DNA of 64,000 nt from Pseudomonas xionganensis (lineage in GTDB: Bacteria > Pseudomonadota > Gammaproteobacteria > Pseudomonadales > Pseudomonadaceae): contig NZ_WKJZ01000001.1 in the NCBI RefSeq assembly GCF_009763245.1, positions 1,916,810-1,980,809 on the forward strand. Direction: 5' to 3'. Every line of letters begins with the position of its first letter. Position 1 is the first letter of the stretch. Below are positions 16,344-24,934 of this stretch, piece after piece. The notes under the pieces were generated by a model. It saw only the letters and a program-made list of their open reading frames with translations. It did no database searches and had not been told where the DNA came from. A program made the position numbers and the translations under genes.

Positions 16344-18947
16344 TTATGGCGCACTGGGTAAGGTGTTCTGGCGCTGCAGCATACGCTGCTGCACGCGCTG
16401 GCGGATCACCTCGTTGACCTTGTCGGTCAATTGCAGGCTGGCCAGCAGGCTGGGGATATCTTCCTCCAGGTTGATGCTGAAATGAATCGGCCGGCCCTGT
16501 TCGATCGCCGGGTTCTGCCCCTCCAGGCGCATGGCCAGGTTCAACTTGCCCTGCTGATCATAGTCAAGCTGACTGCTCAGCACCTGATAACGAAAATCCT
16601 CCAGGGACTGGGTCACCAGCTGCATGGCCGGGTTGCTTTGACCCAGGGCGCGGATGCGTTCGGATTGGAACTGCAGCCGGCCACCGGGCTGACGCGCGCT
16701 GAGCTGACCCTGGCTGATGCTTGCGCCGCTGGCGTCGATACGCAGCGGCAGCTGCCCATCCAGGCTGCCGCTGCCGGCCAATCCCTCTGTGGGGTAGAGG
16801 ATAAAAAGCTGCTCAAGTTCCACGCCCTGCACCTCAAGGGGCAACAGCAGCGCCTCATCGGCCAGATTCCATTGTCCGGGTGCCAGGAGTACCTGACCGC
16901 CCAGCAGCGCCGTGTGGGCCTGGTCAATCTGCAGCAGGCCTTTATCCGGCTGGGCCGTGGCGGCCTGATAGCGGCCCCTGAGTTGCAACGGGCCGATGGG
17001 CAGGCCGGGGTTGATCTCGGCCAGATGCAACTCGTCCAGCTCCAGGGCCAGTTGACGGCCATCGCTGCGCAGTTGCAGGCGCAGATCCAGGCCGCTCAGC
17101 TCGCTGCGGTCATAGATCCCGGCCAGACCCTTGGCCTCTACTTGCCCTGTCATCACGGGCAGGTGGGCGCCGGGGGGCAGGCGCAGGCTGGCCTGGCCAC
17201 TCAGGCGGCCATTGTTCAGGCTGAGCAGCGGCGGCCAGGCGCTGAGGCTCTGCTGCAGCGGGTTGCCGCCGCGCAGAAAGATCTCGGCCAGGCGGGCATC
17301 CAGTTGCAGGCCGCTGGCAGCGGTGTGCTGCAGCTCCAGATCGAGGGCCAGGCCAGCGGCGTTGCCCAGCTTGCCGCTCAGGCGCTGCTGCTGGCCGGTG
17401 GCCTGCAGCCGGCCTTGCAGGGTCCAGCGCTGGGGCTTGAGCTGGGGCTGTTGCAGGCTGTCCAGGGTGAGGCTCAAGGGGCCTTGCAGCTGCCAATCCA
17501 GAGGGGCGTCTGCCGGGTAGGCAAGGCTGAGCTGTAACCCGCTGCTGCTGGCCCTGAGTTGCTGCAGGCGGCTGTCGGCATACTGCAGCTGACCCAGGCG
17601 CAGCTGCGAGTCGCTTGCCACCTGCAGGCTCAGCTGCTGGGCGTCGGCATAGCCGTCCAGGCTCAGCTGCAGTTCGAGGCGCTTGAGCTGCAGGTCCGCG
17701 AGTGTCAGAGAAGGCGTCTTGGCCTGCAGGCGGGTTTGTTGCCATTGCAGGCTCCAGGGCGCGGTGTTGGCCAGGGCCAGCTGGCCCTGTAGCTGGAAGG
17801 GGGCCGGCCCCTGGCCCTCCAGGCTGAAGGTCAGGGGCAGGGCCCGGCCCTGCAGTTCGCTGCGCAGATCGCTTGGCGCCTGGCCGGCTTGCAGGCGCAG
17901 CAGCAGGCGTTCGGGCCTGAGCTCGGCTGGCAGTTGGGCCAGCAGCTGGGCGCTGGGCTGGTCAAGCTGCAGCTGGCCATCCAGGGCCTCGGCCAGCCAA
18001 GGCCCCTGACTATTGAGCAAGGCCAGATTGAGGCGCCCCTGCAGTTGCCCGAGGCCTGGTACTGGCCAGGCCTCGGGCAGTTCGGCGCTGGCGCTGAAGC
18101 GGCCACGGGCCTGGCTCAGCATGGCGGCGTCGAGGGGGCCGGGGGGCAGGTGCAGTTGCCAGTCGGCACTGAGCCGGGCGGCGCCAGGCGCGCGTGGCAG
18201 CACCGGCAGATCCTCCGGCAGCCATTGCCCCAGCCAGGTTTGCAGGGCGTCGGCGGCGCTCAGCTCGGGCGCGCTCAGGCGGCCCTGCCACTGGCTGCCC
18301 TGGCGGTTCTGGGTGAGCTGGCTATGCAACTGCAGTTGCGGCTGTCCGGCCACCGCCAGTTCGAATTGCAGCGTGGTGTCATGGGCAGTGCCGTTCAGCT
18401 GGAGCTGGGTATTGAGCGCCGGGCCTGTGGCTGGGGTCAGATTGAGCCGTATCGCCAGGCGCTGATCCGTGCCGGCGGCCTGACGTTGCAGATGCAGATC
18501 GCCCTGCAGGGAGCAGCGGCCGCGGGGGCAGGGCAGGTCCAGCTGCAGCTGCTGGATCTGCAGTTGCTCCGGCAGCAGGGCGAGGCTGTCCAGCAGCTCG
18601 TGCAGGCCGGTGGCCGGGGCACTGGCTTCTGCTGCATTAACCGGCGCCTGCAACTGCAGGTGCAACTGGTTGATCTGCAGCTGCTGTGCATAAGGCGCGT
18701 CCAGGCTCAAGCCGGACCAGGGCAGGTGCAGTCCCTGCAGGTGCAACTGGCTGTCGCCCTGCGCCAGGCTCAGTGCCCGCAAATCGATGCCTCGGGCGGA
18801 CAGACCCAGCCCCTGAAACTGCTGCACGTCGATGCCGTACTGCTGCAACTGGCGTTGCACGCTGAAGTAGCCATAGCTGCCCAGCGCCAGGGCACACAGC
18901 AGCACAAGGACAAAGGGCAGCCAACTCCGTCGGCCGATCATGGGCAT
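16344..18947 (-). CDS. ydbH: YdbH family AsmA-like lipid transport protein
   Basis: This protein of about 867 residues has one N-terminal membrane anchor (residues about 8-28) and a long periplasmic part rich in alternating Leu/Gln strands, typical of AsmA-like bridge proteins. The C-terminal YdbH/dicarboxylate-transport domain (ILYPTEGLAGSGSLDGQLPL) is present. In E. coli it acts redundantly with TamB and YhdP in moving phospholipids to the outer membrane. ATGs at 18947 and 18941 are both possible. It heads the ydbH-ynbE-ydbL operon and is divergent from the Xre-RES pair. Confidence 0.88.
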   Translation of the reverse strand: MPMIGRRSWLPFVLVLLCALALGSYGYFSVQRQLQQYGIDVQQFQGLGLSARGIDLRALSLAQGDSQLHLQGLHLPWSGLSLDAPYAQQLQINQLHLQLQAPVNAAEASAPATGLHELLDSLALLPEQLQIQQLQLDLPCPRGRCSLQGDLHLQRQAAGTDQRLAIRLNLTPATGPALNTQLQLNGTAHDTTLQFELAVAGQPQLQLHSQLTQNRQGSQWQGRLSAPELSAADALQTWLGQWLPEDLPVLPRAPGAARLSADWQLHLPPGPLDAAMLSQARGRFSASAELPEAWPVPGLGQLQGRLNLALLNSQGPWLAEALDGQLQLDQPSAQLLAQLPAELRPERLLLRLQAGQAPSDLRSELQGRALPLTFSLEGQGPAPFQLQGQLALANTAPWSLQWQQTRLQAKTPSLTLADLQLKRLELQLSLDGYADAQQLSLQVASDSQLRLGQLQYADSRLQQLRASSSGLQLSLAYPADAPLDWQLQGPLSLTLDSLQQPQLKPQRWTLQGRLQATGQQQRLSGKLGNAAGLALDLELQHTAASGLQLDARLAEIFLRGGNPLQQSLSAWPPLLSLNNGRLSGQASLRLPPGAHLPVMTGQVEAKGLAGIYDRSELSGLDLRLQLRSDGRQLALELDELHLAEINPGLPIGPLQLRGRYQAATAQPDKGLLQIDQAHTALLGGQVLLAPGQWNLADEALLLPLEVQGVELEQLFILYPTEGLAGSGSLDGQLPLRIDASGASISQGQLSARQPGGRLQFQSERIRALGQSNPAMQLVTQSLEDFRYQVLSSQLDYDQQGKLNLAMRLEGQNPAIEQGRPIHFSINLEEDIPSLLASLQLTDKVNEVIRQRVQQRMLQRQNTLPSAP

Positions 18948-19022
18948 GGATCCTGGGTGAGTTGCTGGCAACTTACTGCATGGGCTGCGCCGCTGCCAGT
19001 CAGTTACATGGATAGTTTGTGT

Positions 19023-19056
19023 ATTTACATCATTAGATGCTAGTTTTGTCGTAAAT
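19023..19056. promoter_or_regulatory. Candidate operator of the Xre-RES operon
   Basis: ATTTAC (19023-19028) and GTAAAT (19051-19056) form an inverted pair in an AT-rich stretch, and CATCATTAGATG between them is a shorter palindrome. The position between ydbH and the antitoxin start suggests autoregulation by the Xre protein. This is inference. Confidence 0.35.
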
Positions 19057-19073
19057 GAACGCTGGAGGTGAGC

Positions 19074-19442
19074 GTGAGTGCATTACTCAAGACCCAGGTC
19101 GATGCCGATCGGGTACTGGCCAAGGCACTGCTCAATACCCGCGAGCAATTGGGGCTGACGCAGCAGGAGCTGGCCGAGATTGTCGGTGTGCACCGCACGG
19201 CGATACCCCGCTGGGCGGAGAACGGCCTGCGGGCAGGCAGCAAGAGCGCCGAACTGGCCCTGCTGCTGATCCGTATCTACCGCTCGCTATTCGCCCTGTT
19301 TGGCGGTGATCTTGACGATATGCGCCATTTTCTCCGCACCTATAACCACCATCTGCACGCCGTGCCCCTGCAGCTGATGTTGCAGGTGCAGGGGCTGGTT
19401 CGGGTGATGGAGTATCTGGATGCCATTCGTGGCAAGGCCTAA
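19074..19442 (+). CDS. Xre/MbcA/ParS family antitoxin
   Basis: This 122-residue protein has a helix-turn-helix (LGLTQQELAEIVGVHRTAI, about residues 28-46) and a C-terminal MbcA/ParS/Xre toxin-binding region that includes LFGG and MRHFL. It is followed 36 bp later by a RES-domain gene, the canonical partner. Such antitoxins neutralise RES toxins and repress their own operon. The GTG at 19074 is chosen because GGAGG ends six bases before it. The GTG at 19068 overlaps the Shine-Dalgarno and is less likely. Confidence 0.9.
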   Translation: MSALLKTQVDADRVLAKALLNTREQLGLTQQELAEIVGVHRTAIPRWAENGLRAGSKSAELALLLIRIYRSLFALFGGDLDDMRHFLRTYNHHLHAVPLQLMLQVQGLVRVMEYLDAIRGKA

Positions 19443-19478
19443 GCGTCATTGAACCGGCCGGACAAGGAGTCTCTGCCC

Positions 19479-20231
19479 ATGGATATCTGGCAGGTTTGCA
19501 ACGGGATACAGCAGATCAGACCCCTGCGTGGGCGCCTGGTGCGCTTGGTGGAAAGTCAGGCCCAGGTGGCCACCCTGCAGCTGGTCGATACCCTGGCCGA
19601 GCAGGCGCTGCTTGAGGAGCTGCTGGAGAACAGCAAACCACCGTTGCCGGACAGCCACGAGCCGCTGCACTACCTGCTGCATACCCCGTTTCGTTACCCA
19701 CCGCTGCGCTGGGGCTCGCGCTTTGGCCGGGTGCATGAACCCAGCCTGTTCTACGGCGCCCAGCGCCTGGAAACGGCCATGGCCGAAGCGGCCTACTACC
19801 GTTTCGTGCTGTGGAGCGGCATGGCCAACCCGCCGCCCAGCGGGCGTATTCGCTCCGAACACAGCAGTTTCGAGGCCCGCTATCAGGTGCAGCGCGGCAT
19901 TCAGTTGCAACGCCCGCCTTTTGCCGGTTATCAGGCTGCAGTGGGGCATCCGCGTGACTACGCCGCCAGTCAGGCCCTGGGCAGCGCCATGCGCGCCGCC
20001 GAGGTACAGGCTTTCGAGTATCGCTCGGCCCGCTGTCCCGAGGCCGGGATCAATGTCGCCTTGTTCGTGCCCGCCGCCCTGGCGGAAAAGCGTCCGCGCA
20101 ACCTGCAGGCCTGGCTGTGCGAAACCACGGCTGACTATGTCGCCTTCAAGCATGCCCAGGTGCCCGACCAGCCGCGTCTGTTCCCGTTGCAGGGTTTCCT
20201 GCTCGAAGGCCAGCTGCCGCTGCCGGCTTGA
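19479..20231 (+). CDS. RES domain toxin (NAD-degrading family)
   Basis: This 250-residue protein has the RES signature residues: Arg in the RFGR segment, Glu in METAMAEAAYYR-like context and Ser in YAASQALG. RES toxins are known to deplete NAD+ in the cell. The N-terminal 65 residues before the core look like the longer RES subgroup. The ATG at 19479 has AAGGAG nine bases upstream, and an earlier in-frame TTG is rejected. Paired with the Xre antitoxin it forms a type II toxin-antitoxin system. Confidence 0.9.
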   Translation: MDIWQVCNGIQQIRPLRGRLVRLVESQAQVATLQLVDTLAEQALLEELLENSKPPLPDSHEPLHYLLHTPFRYPPLRWGSRFGRVHEPSLFYGAQRLETAMAEAAYYRFVLWSGMANPPPSGRIRSEHSSFEARYQVQRGIQLQRPPFAGYQAAVGHPRDYAASQALGSAMRAAEVQAFEYRSARCPEAGINVALFVPAALAEKRPRNLQAWLCETTADYVAFKHAQVPDQPRLFPLQGFLLEGQLPLPA

Positions 20232-20406
20232 AAGGGCTTTGGCGAGGCTGAAAGTGCCCTCAAAAAGGGCGCTTCGGACAGCCAGGGGGCGGACTTGTGC
20301 ACAATTGCGAGGCGACTTGTCAATCGACTTTTTGTGATTGCGCTAAACCCTTGATTCTTCGTTACGATTTTATAAGTCAATGAAAAATATGAACTTTTTT
20401 AGCTGG

Positions 20407-20506
20407 TGAAAAAAACGCCAGTTTGACTCAAGCCCCCAAGGCATAGGCGCTGGCGGCGCTTGCGCCCATGTTATCCACGAAGTTATCCACAGCTTCTGTG
20501 GATTAA
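20407..20506. other. DnaA-box module, copy A, in a 450-bp gene-free region
   Basis: In the gap 20232-20681, an AT-rich tract is followed by AAAAAACGCC, a CAAGCCCCC block, then two forward DnaA-type boxes (TTATCCACG at 20471, TTATCCACA at 20483) and an inverted one (TGTGGATTA at 20497). A second copy with matching order and spacing lies at 35312-35409. It could bind DnaA, act as a regulatory site or be part of an untranslated RNA. No gene is seen in the gap. A possible promoter for the Sel1 gene is TTTACC-16-TAGAGT near 20622-20650. Confidence 0.55.
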
Positions 20507-20681
20507 GCCAAGCGCTTGCTCTAGATCGCGGGCTGCGCACAGTGGCGTCGCGGTCCGGCCCATATAGAGGACTGCAATGGGGTCGCGCAAGCGTGCGACA
20601 TTAGGCCTCCTGCGCAGGGCTTTACCTCGGCGAAAAAAGGAGTAGAGTGGCGCGCCTTCCCGGCTACCCCTTCCGTGTTTT

Positions 20682-21086
20682 ATGCCTCGTGCACTGACCC
20701 GCATTCCCGCACCCGCTTCTTCTTCGGTCAAACGTCTCCCTACCCGCGTTGCCCTCTGGCTGCTGGACAGCCCGCGCCTGGGCCATGCGGTCAGCGTCAA
20801 GCGCTTCGCCGGGCGCCTGCTCAAGCAGCCGGCCTTGCAGGGCGAGGTGCCGGCGCAGAGCCGCCTGGGTGCCATGCTCTGCCGCGAATGCGGTAACGCC
20901 CGTGATCGGCGTATCGGCCTGGAACTGCTGCGCCAGGCGGCGCGGGCCGGTGATCGACGTGCGCAACTGGAGCTCGGCCAACTGTGCCAGGAGTCCAGCA
21001 GCGAGCAGCAGCAGGCGCGTCACTGGCTGGAACTGGCCGCAGGCCAGGGTTGTGAGCAGGCCCGCCAGTTGCTCAAGCAACTCTGA
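20682..21086 (+). CDS. Sel1-repeat-like protein of unknown role
   Basis: This 134-residue protein has two degenerate Sel1-type helical repeats in its second half (LELLRQAARAGDRRAQLELG and ARHWLELAAGQGCEQARQLL). The N-terminal part is basic, with no signal peptide. It resembles the Sel1-type gene at 37444 in layout, with a basic N-terminus and then RLLx and AAxxG repeats. Sel1 repeats usually mediate protein contacts, but no specific function can be given. It lies just before rmuC. Confidence 0.75.
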   Translation: MPRALTRIPAPASSSVKRLPTRVALWLLDSPRLGHAVSVKRFAGRLLKQPALQGEVPAQSRLGAMLCRECGNARDRRIGLELLRQAARAGDRRAQLELGQLCQESSSEQQQARHWLELAAGQGCEQARQLLKQL

Positions 21087-21136
21087 TTCAGGTCTGATAC
21101 TGGTTATACTCCCAGTACTTTGCTGTGGAGTTGCCC

Positions 21137-22630
21137 ATGCCCATTGATCTTGTCCCGCTGCTGACCCCCTTGCTGCTCGGTTTTACCGCGGCGGCCCTGC
21201 CTCTGCTTTATCTGGCCTGGTCGCTGCAGCGGCGCCTGACCAGCCAGGCGTTGCAGCTCAGCCTGCTGCAGGAGCGCCTGGATCATGCCCAGCTGGCCCA
21301 GAGCGGCCTGGCCGCCCAGCTCGACGATTGCCGCGAAGAGCTGGTGGAAATCAGCGAGATCAAGGTCGAGCAACAGGCTGAACTGGCTGCGCTGCGCCGC
21401 GAGGCGGAGCTGCTGCAGCACGAGCGGCAGATTGCCCGCGAGGCGGCCCATGCCTGGCAGCAGCAGCGTGAGCAGCAGGAAGGTGAAATCCGCCGCCTGG
21501 ATGCCCAGCGCGCTGCCCTGGCGGCCGAGCTCAAGGAGCAGCAGGACAGCCACCAGCAGCGTCTGCAGGACCTGCAGGGTTCGCGCGACGAGCTGCGCGC
21601 CCAGTTCGCCGAGCTGGCCGGGAAGATCTTCGATGAGCGGGAGCAACGCTTTGCCGAGACCAGCCAGCAGCAGCTGGGCCAGTTGCTCGACCCGCTCAAG
21701 GAACGCATCCAGGCCTTCGAGAAACGGGTGGAGGACAGCTACCAGCAGGAGGCCCGCGAGCGCTTTTCCCTGGGCAAGGAACTGGAGCGCCTGCAGCAGC
21801 TCAACCAGCGCCTGGGCGATGAGGCGACCAATCTGAGTCGTGCCCTCAAGGGCCAGAAAACCCAGGGCAACTGGGGTGAGCTGGTGCTGGAGCGGGTGCT
21901 GGAACACGCCGGGCTGCAGAAGGGCCGCGAGTACCAGACCCAGGTCAGCCTGAAGAGCGCCGAGGGTGAGCGCTTCCAGCCCGATGTGCTGATTCGCCTG
22001 CCCGGTGAGCGTCAGGTGGTGGTGGACGCCAAGGTCAGCCTGAGCGCTTACCAGCAGTTTATTGCCGCCGAGGACGAGGCTACGCGCCAGCAGGCGCTCA
22101 AGCAGCATGCGCTGTCGCTGCGCAGCCATCTGAAGGGCCTGTCGCTGAAGGACTACCAGCGCCTGGAAGGGCTGCACAGCCTGGATTTCGTGCTGCTCTT
22201 CGTACCCATCGAGGCGGCCTTTGCCGCAGCCTTACAGGCTGACCCGGGGCTGTTTCAGGAGGCCTTCGATCAGCATATCGTGATCGTCAGCCCCACCACT
22301 CTGCTGGCCACCCTGCGGGTGATCGACAGCCTGTGGCGTCAGGAGCGGCAGAATCAGAACGCCCGGGAAATCGCCGAGCGTGCCGGGGCGCTGTACGACA
22401 AGTTTGTCGCCTTTGTTCAGGACCTGGATGAGATGGGCGCGCGCCTGCAGCAGCTGGACAAGGCCTATGCCGGGGCGCGCAACAAACTGTGCGAGGGCCG
22501 CGGCAATATCGTCAGCCGGGTGGAGAACCTCAAGCTGCTCGGCGCCCGGGCCAGCAAGAGCCTGGCGCCGGAGCTGCTGGAGCGCGCTGCGGGCCTGCCG
22601 CAGCTGGAAGAAAGCGCAGCCGGGGACTGA
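21137..22630 (+). CDS. rmuC: RmuC family DNA recombination protein
   Basis: This 497-residue protein has an N-terminal membrane anchor (residues about 5-28), a long coiled coil (about 35-190) and the RmuC nuclease-like domain (QGNWGELVLERVLEHAGL, DVLIRLPGERQVVVDAKVSL). RmuC limits DNA rearrangements. The ATG at 21137 has GGAG six bases upstream, and the GTG at 21125 is less likely. Its stop lies next to that of the convergent hydrolase gene. Confidence 0.94.
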   Translation: MPIDLVPLLTPLLLGFTAAALPLLYLAWSLQRRLTSQALQLSLLQERLDHAQLAQSGLAAQLDDCREELVEISEIKVEQQAELAALRREAELLQHERQIAREAAHAWQQQREQQEGEIRRLDAQRAALAAELKEQQDSHQQRLQDLQGSRDELRAQFAELAGKIFDEREQRFAETSQQQLGQLLDPLKERIQAFEKRVEDSYQQEARERFSLGKELERLQQLNQRLGDEATNLSRALKGQKTQGNWGELVLERVLEHAGLQKGREYQTQVSLKSAEGERFQPDVLIRLPGERQVVVDAKVSLSAYQQFIAAEDEATRQQALKQHALSLRSHLKGLSLKDYQRLEGLHSLDFVLLFVPIEAAFAAALQADPGLFQEAFDQHIVIVSPTTLLATLRVIDSLWRQERQNQNAREIAERAGALYDKFVAFVQDLDEMGARLQQLDKAYAGARNKLCEGRGNIVSRVENLKLLGARASKSLAPELLERAAGLPQLEESAAGD

Positions 22631-23536
22631 TCAGGCCGTCTCGCGCTGGGGCCGTGTTGCATGGCTTTCCTGCTGCCGGGCAAACTCGGCCACCCAGCCG
22701 GCCAGCCGCTGCGGCTGGCTCAGCAGTTGCCAATGCCCGGCGCGGGCCTCGCGGACACGCAAAGGTCCGGTCCAGTGCTGCAAACCGTCGAACAGTTGCG
22801 GCCGCACGAACAGATCCCGGTTCGGAATAATCAGCTGCACCGGCACTTGGGTATGGCGCTGACGGGGCCTGAACAGGCTGCGGATAAAGTTGGCGCGATA
22901 CAGGCGGATGCCGTGGATGGCATCGCTGAGCTGGCTCGGGTTGGCGGCTGGCTGCACCCCTTCCAGGCGACCGATCAGCCGGTGCCAGACCCTGGCCAGG
23001 CCCAGACGCCAGGTCAGCTCCGGCAGCCAGGGCAGGTGGAACAGCAGCACATACCAGGAATGCAGCAGCTGGCCGCCGGCCTCACCCCAGGCGCGCACGC
23101 TGGCCCGACCCAGGCGCTGGCGCAGCCAGTGACCGACATGATCCAGGCAGGGTCCGGAAATACTGGTGTAGGAGGCGAGAAAGTCGGTGCTGCGTGGCTC
23201 GCACACCGCTTCCCAGCTCTGGATTGAGCCCCAGTCGTGGGCGATCAGGTGCACCGGCCGGTCCGGGCTGACCGCGCGCACCACGGCGCGCAGGTCGCGG
23301 CCCAGCTGGGGCAGGCGGTAGGCGGCGTTGCCGGCAGGCTTGTCCGAGGCACCAAAGCCGCGCACATCGTAGGCGAACAGCTGAAACTCGTCCTGGAGCT
23401 GCTCGATCAGTGGCAGCCAGGTGTGGTGGCTGTCCGGATAACCATGCACCAGCAGCAGCGGTATGCCACCGGGCTTGCCCCAGCGGTAGACCGCCAGCTC
23501 CACGCCATCGCTGTTGACCCGCTGCACTGCCTGCAT
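22631..23536 (-). CDS. Alpha/beta hydrolase, epoxide hydrolase-like
   Basis: This 301-residue protein has the alpha/beta hydrolase pattern: oxyanion segment HGYPDSHHTW, a nucleophile elbow AHDWGS with Asp in place of Ser, and a C-terminal AGHWQ histidine. An Asp nucleophile is typical of epoxide hydrolases and haloalkane dehalogenases. The substrate is unknown. In some pseudomonads a similar domain is fused to a short-chain dehydrogenase, but no such fusion is seen here. Confidence 0.85.
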   Translation of the reverse strand: MQAVQRVNSDGVELAVYRWGKPGGIPLLLVHGYPDSHHTWLPLIEQLQDEFQLFAYDVRGFGASDKPAGNAAYRLPQLGRDLRAVVRAVSPDRPVHLIAHDWGSIQSWEAVCEPRSTDFLASYTSISGPCLDHVGHWLRQRLGRASVRAWGEAGGQLLHSWYVLLFHLPWLPELTWRLGLARVWHRLIGRLEGVQPAANPSQLSDAIHGIRLYRANFIRSLFRPRQRHTQVPVQLIIPNRDLFVRPQLFDGLQHWTGPLRVREARAGHWQLLSQPQRLAGWVAEFARQQESHATRPQRETA

Positions 23537-23610
23537 CGTCTCGTCCTCCTGCTGGATCGGCCGATTCTCGGTAATCGGGCGGCTGACCGCAGCCGGCGAA
23601 AAGTCGGGCG

Positions 23611-24867
23611 CTACAGCAGAAGCAGGATCAGGGCGCCGAACAGCAGGCCGGCGGCCATCACCGGCAGGATCAGCACGGCCAGGGCCCGGCCGCCAATCAG
23701 GACGACCAGAAAGGCCTTGACCAGGCTGTTGCTCAAGGCGGCGAGAAAGATGCCGCGTACAGCGACCTCATTGCCCAGCTCACCCTGGGCGCTGCGGGCC
23801 AGGGACAGGGTGATGGCATCGACATCCGCCAGCCCGGAGAGCAGGGCCACGGCATACACGCCGCGATCGCCGAACCAGGCCTGGGCCGCTTCCACCAGCA
23901 GCAGGATCAGCGCCAGCAGGGCGGCGAAGCGCAGGGCCGGGGCCAGTTCGAAGGGGTTTTTCAGCGGCGCATCGGCGCTGTCCGCCACTTCATTATCGGC
24001 ACGTCGGTAGTACAGCCAGGCGCCGCCGGCATAGATCAGGGTGGCGCCGAGCAGCGGCCAGATCAACTGCGGCAGCAGTCCGGGATTGACCAGGCCGACT
24101 TCCAGCAGGACGCGCGGGAACATCAGGGCCGAGGTCGCCAGCAGGCCGCAGGCCAGCAGTGCATTGAGCCTGCGGCCTTCGGCCAGGCGCGCCAGGGTGA
24201 CGGTCATGGCGGTGGAGGCGACGATGCCGCCGAGCAGGGCGGTGATCAGCAGGCCATGGCGGGTACCGACCAGGCGGATGGCGATATAGGCGGCAAAGCC
24301 GATGGCGGCGATCAGCACCACCATCCACCAGATCACATAGGGGTTGAACGCCTGCCAGGGGCCATAGCCCTGGTTGGGCAGGGCCGGCAGAAGCACCAGG
24401 GAGATAAACAGCAGCTTGAGGGTACCGGACAGTTCCTCCTCACTCAGTTGCTGCAGGGCGCCGTGCAGCACCCGTTTGAGGCTCAGCAGCAAGGCCACCG
24501 CCACGGCCCCGGCTGCGGCCAGGGGCGGGTGGCCGGCCACAGCCAGGCTGCCGAGCAGGAAGGTGATCAGCATGGCCACTTCACTGGTCAGGCCCATATC
24601 GCCGGTGCGCTGCAATTCGCCGAAGTAGGAGGCGATCACCAGGGCGGCGAAGCTGGCGAAGATCACCGCCCAGGCGACCACGCCAAAACGCTCGCCCAGC
24701 AGCAGGGCGAAGCCGCCGAGCAGGGCGCTGAGGGCAAAGGTGCGGATACCGGCCACCAACTGCCGGTCGTCATCATTGCGGCTTTGCCAGCCGCGCTCGG
24801 CGCCGATCAGCAGCCCGGCGGCCAGGGCACTGGCAAAGTTCAGCAGGGTGTCGAGGGCATCGGGCAT
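23611..24867 (-). CDS. MgtC/SapB family membrane protein with DUF4010
   Basis: This 418-residue protein has about a dozen hydrophobic segments. The N-terminal MgtC-type region (LLIGAERGWQSRN, GIRTFALSALLGG) is joined to a DUF4010 region. Relatives are poorly understood inner-membrane proteins, and some MgtC proteins are linked to magnesium-limited growth. No Mg riboswitch-like leader is seen. A GCCGGCAG hairpin lies just upstream, between this gene and the SSS kinase. Confidence 0.82.
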   Translation of the reverse strand: MPDALDTLLNFASALAAGLLIGAERGWQSRNDDDRQLVAGIRTFALSALLGGFALLLGERFGVVAWAVIFASFAALVIASYFGELQRTGDMGLTSEVAMLITFLLGSLAVAGHPPLAAAGAVAVALLLSLKRVLHGALQQLSEEELSGTLKLLFISLVLLPALPNQGYGPWQAFNPYVIWWMVVLIAAIGFAAYIAIRLVGTRHGLLITALLGGIVASTAMTVTLARLAEGRRLNALLACGLLATSALMFPRVLLEVGLVNPGLLPQLIWPLLGATLIYAGGAWLYYRRADNEVADSADAPLKNPFELAPALRFAALLALILLLVEAAQAWFGDRGVYAVALLSGLADVDAITLSLARSAQGELGNEVAVRGIFLAALSNSLVKAFLVVLIGGRALAVLILPVMAAGLLFGALILLLL

Positions 24868-24934
24868 GCTGCGGCCTTGAATTGGGGCGATGCCGGCAGT
24901 TTAGCTGCCGGCGTGCAGAGGGTGTTGCCTCAGC

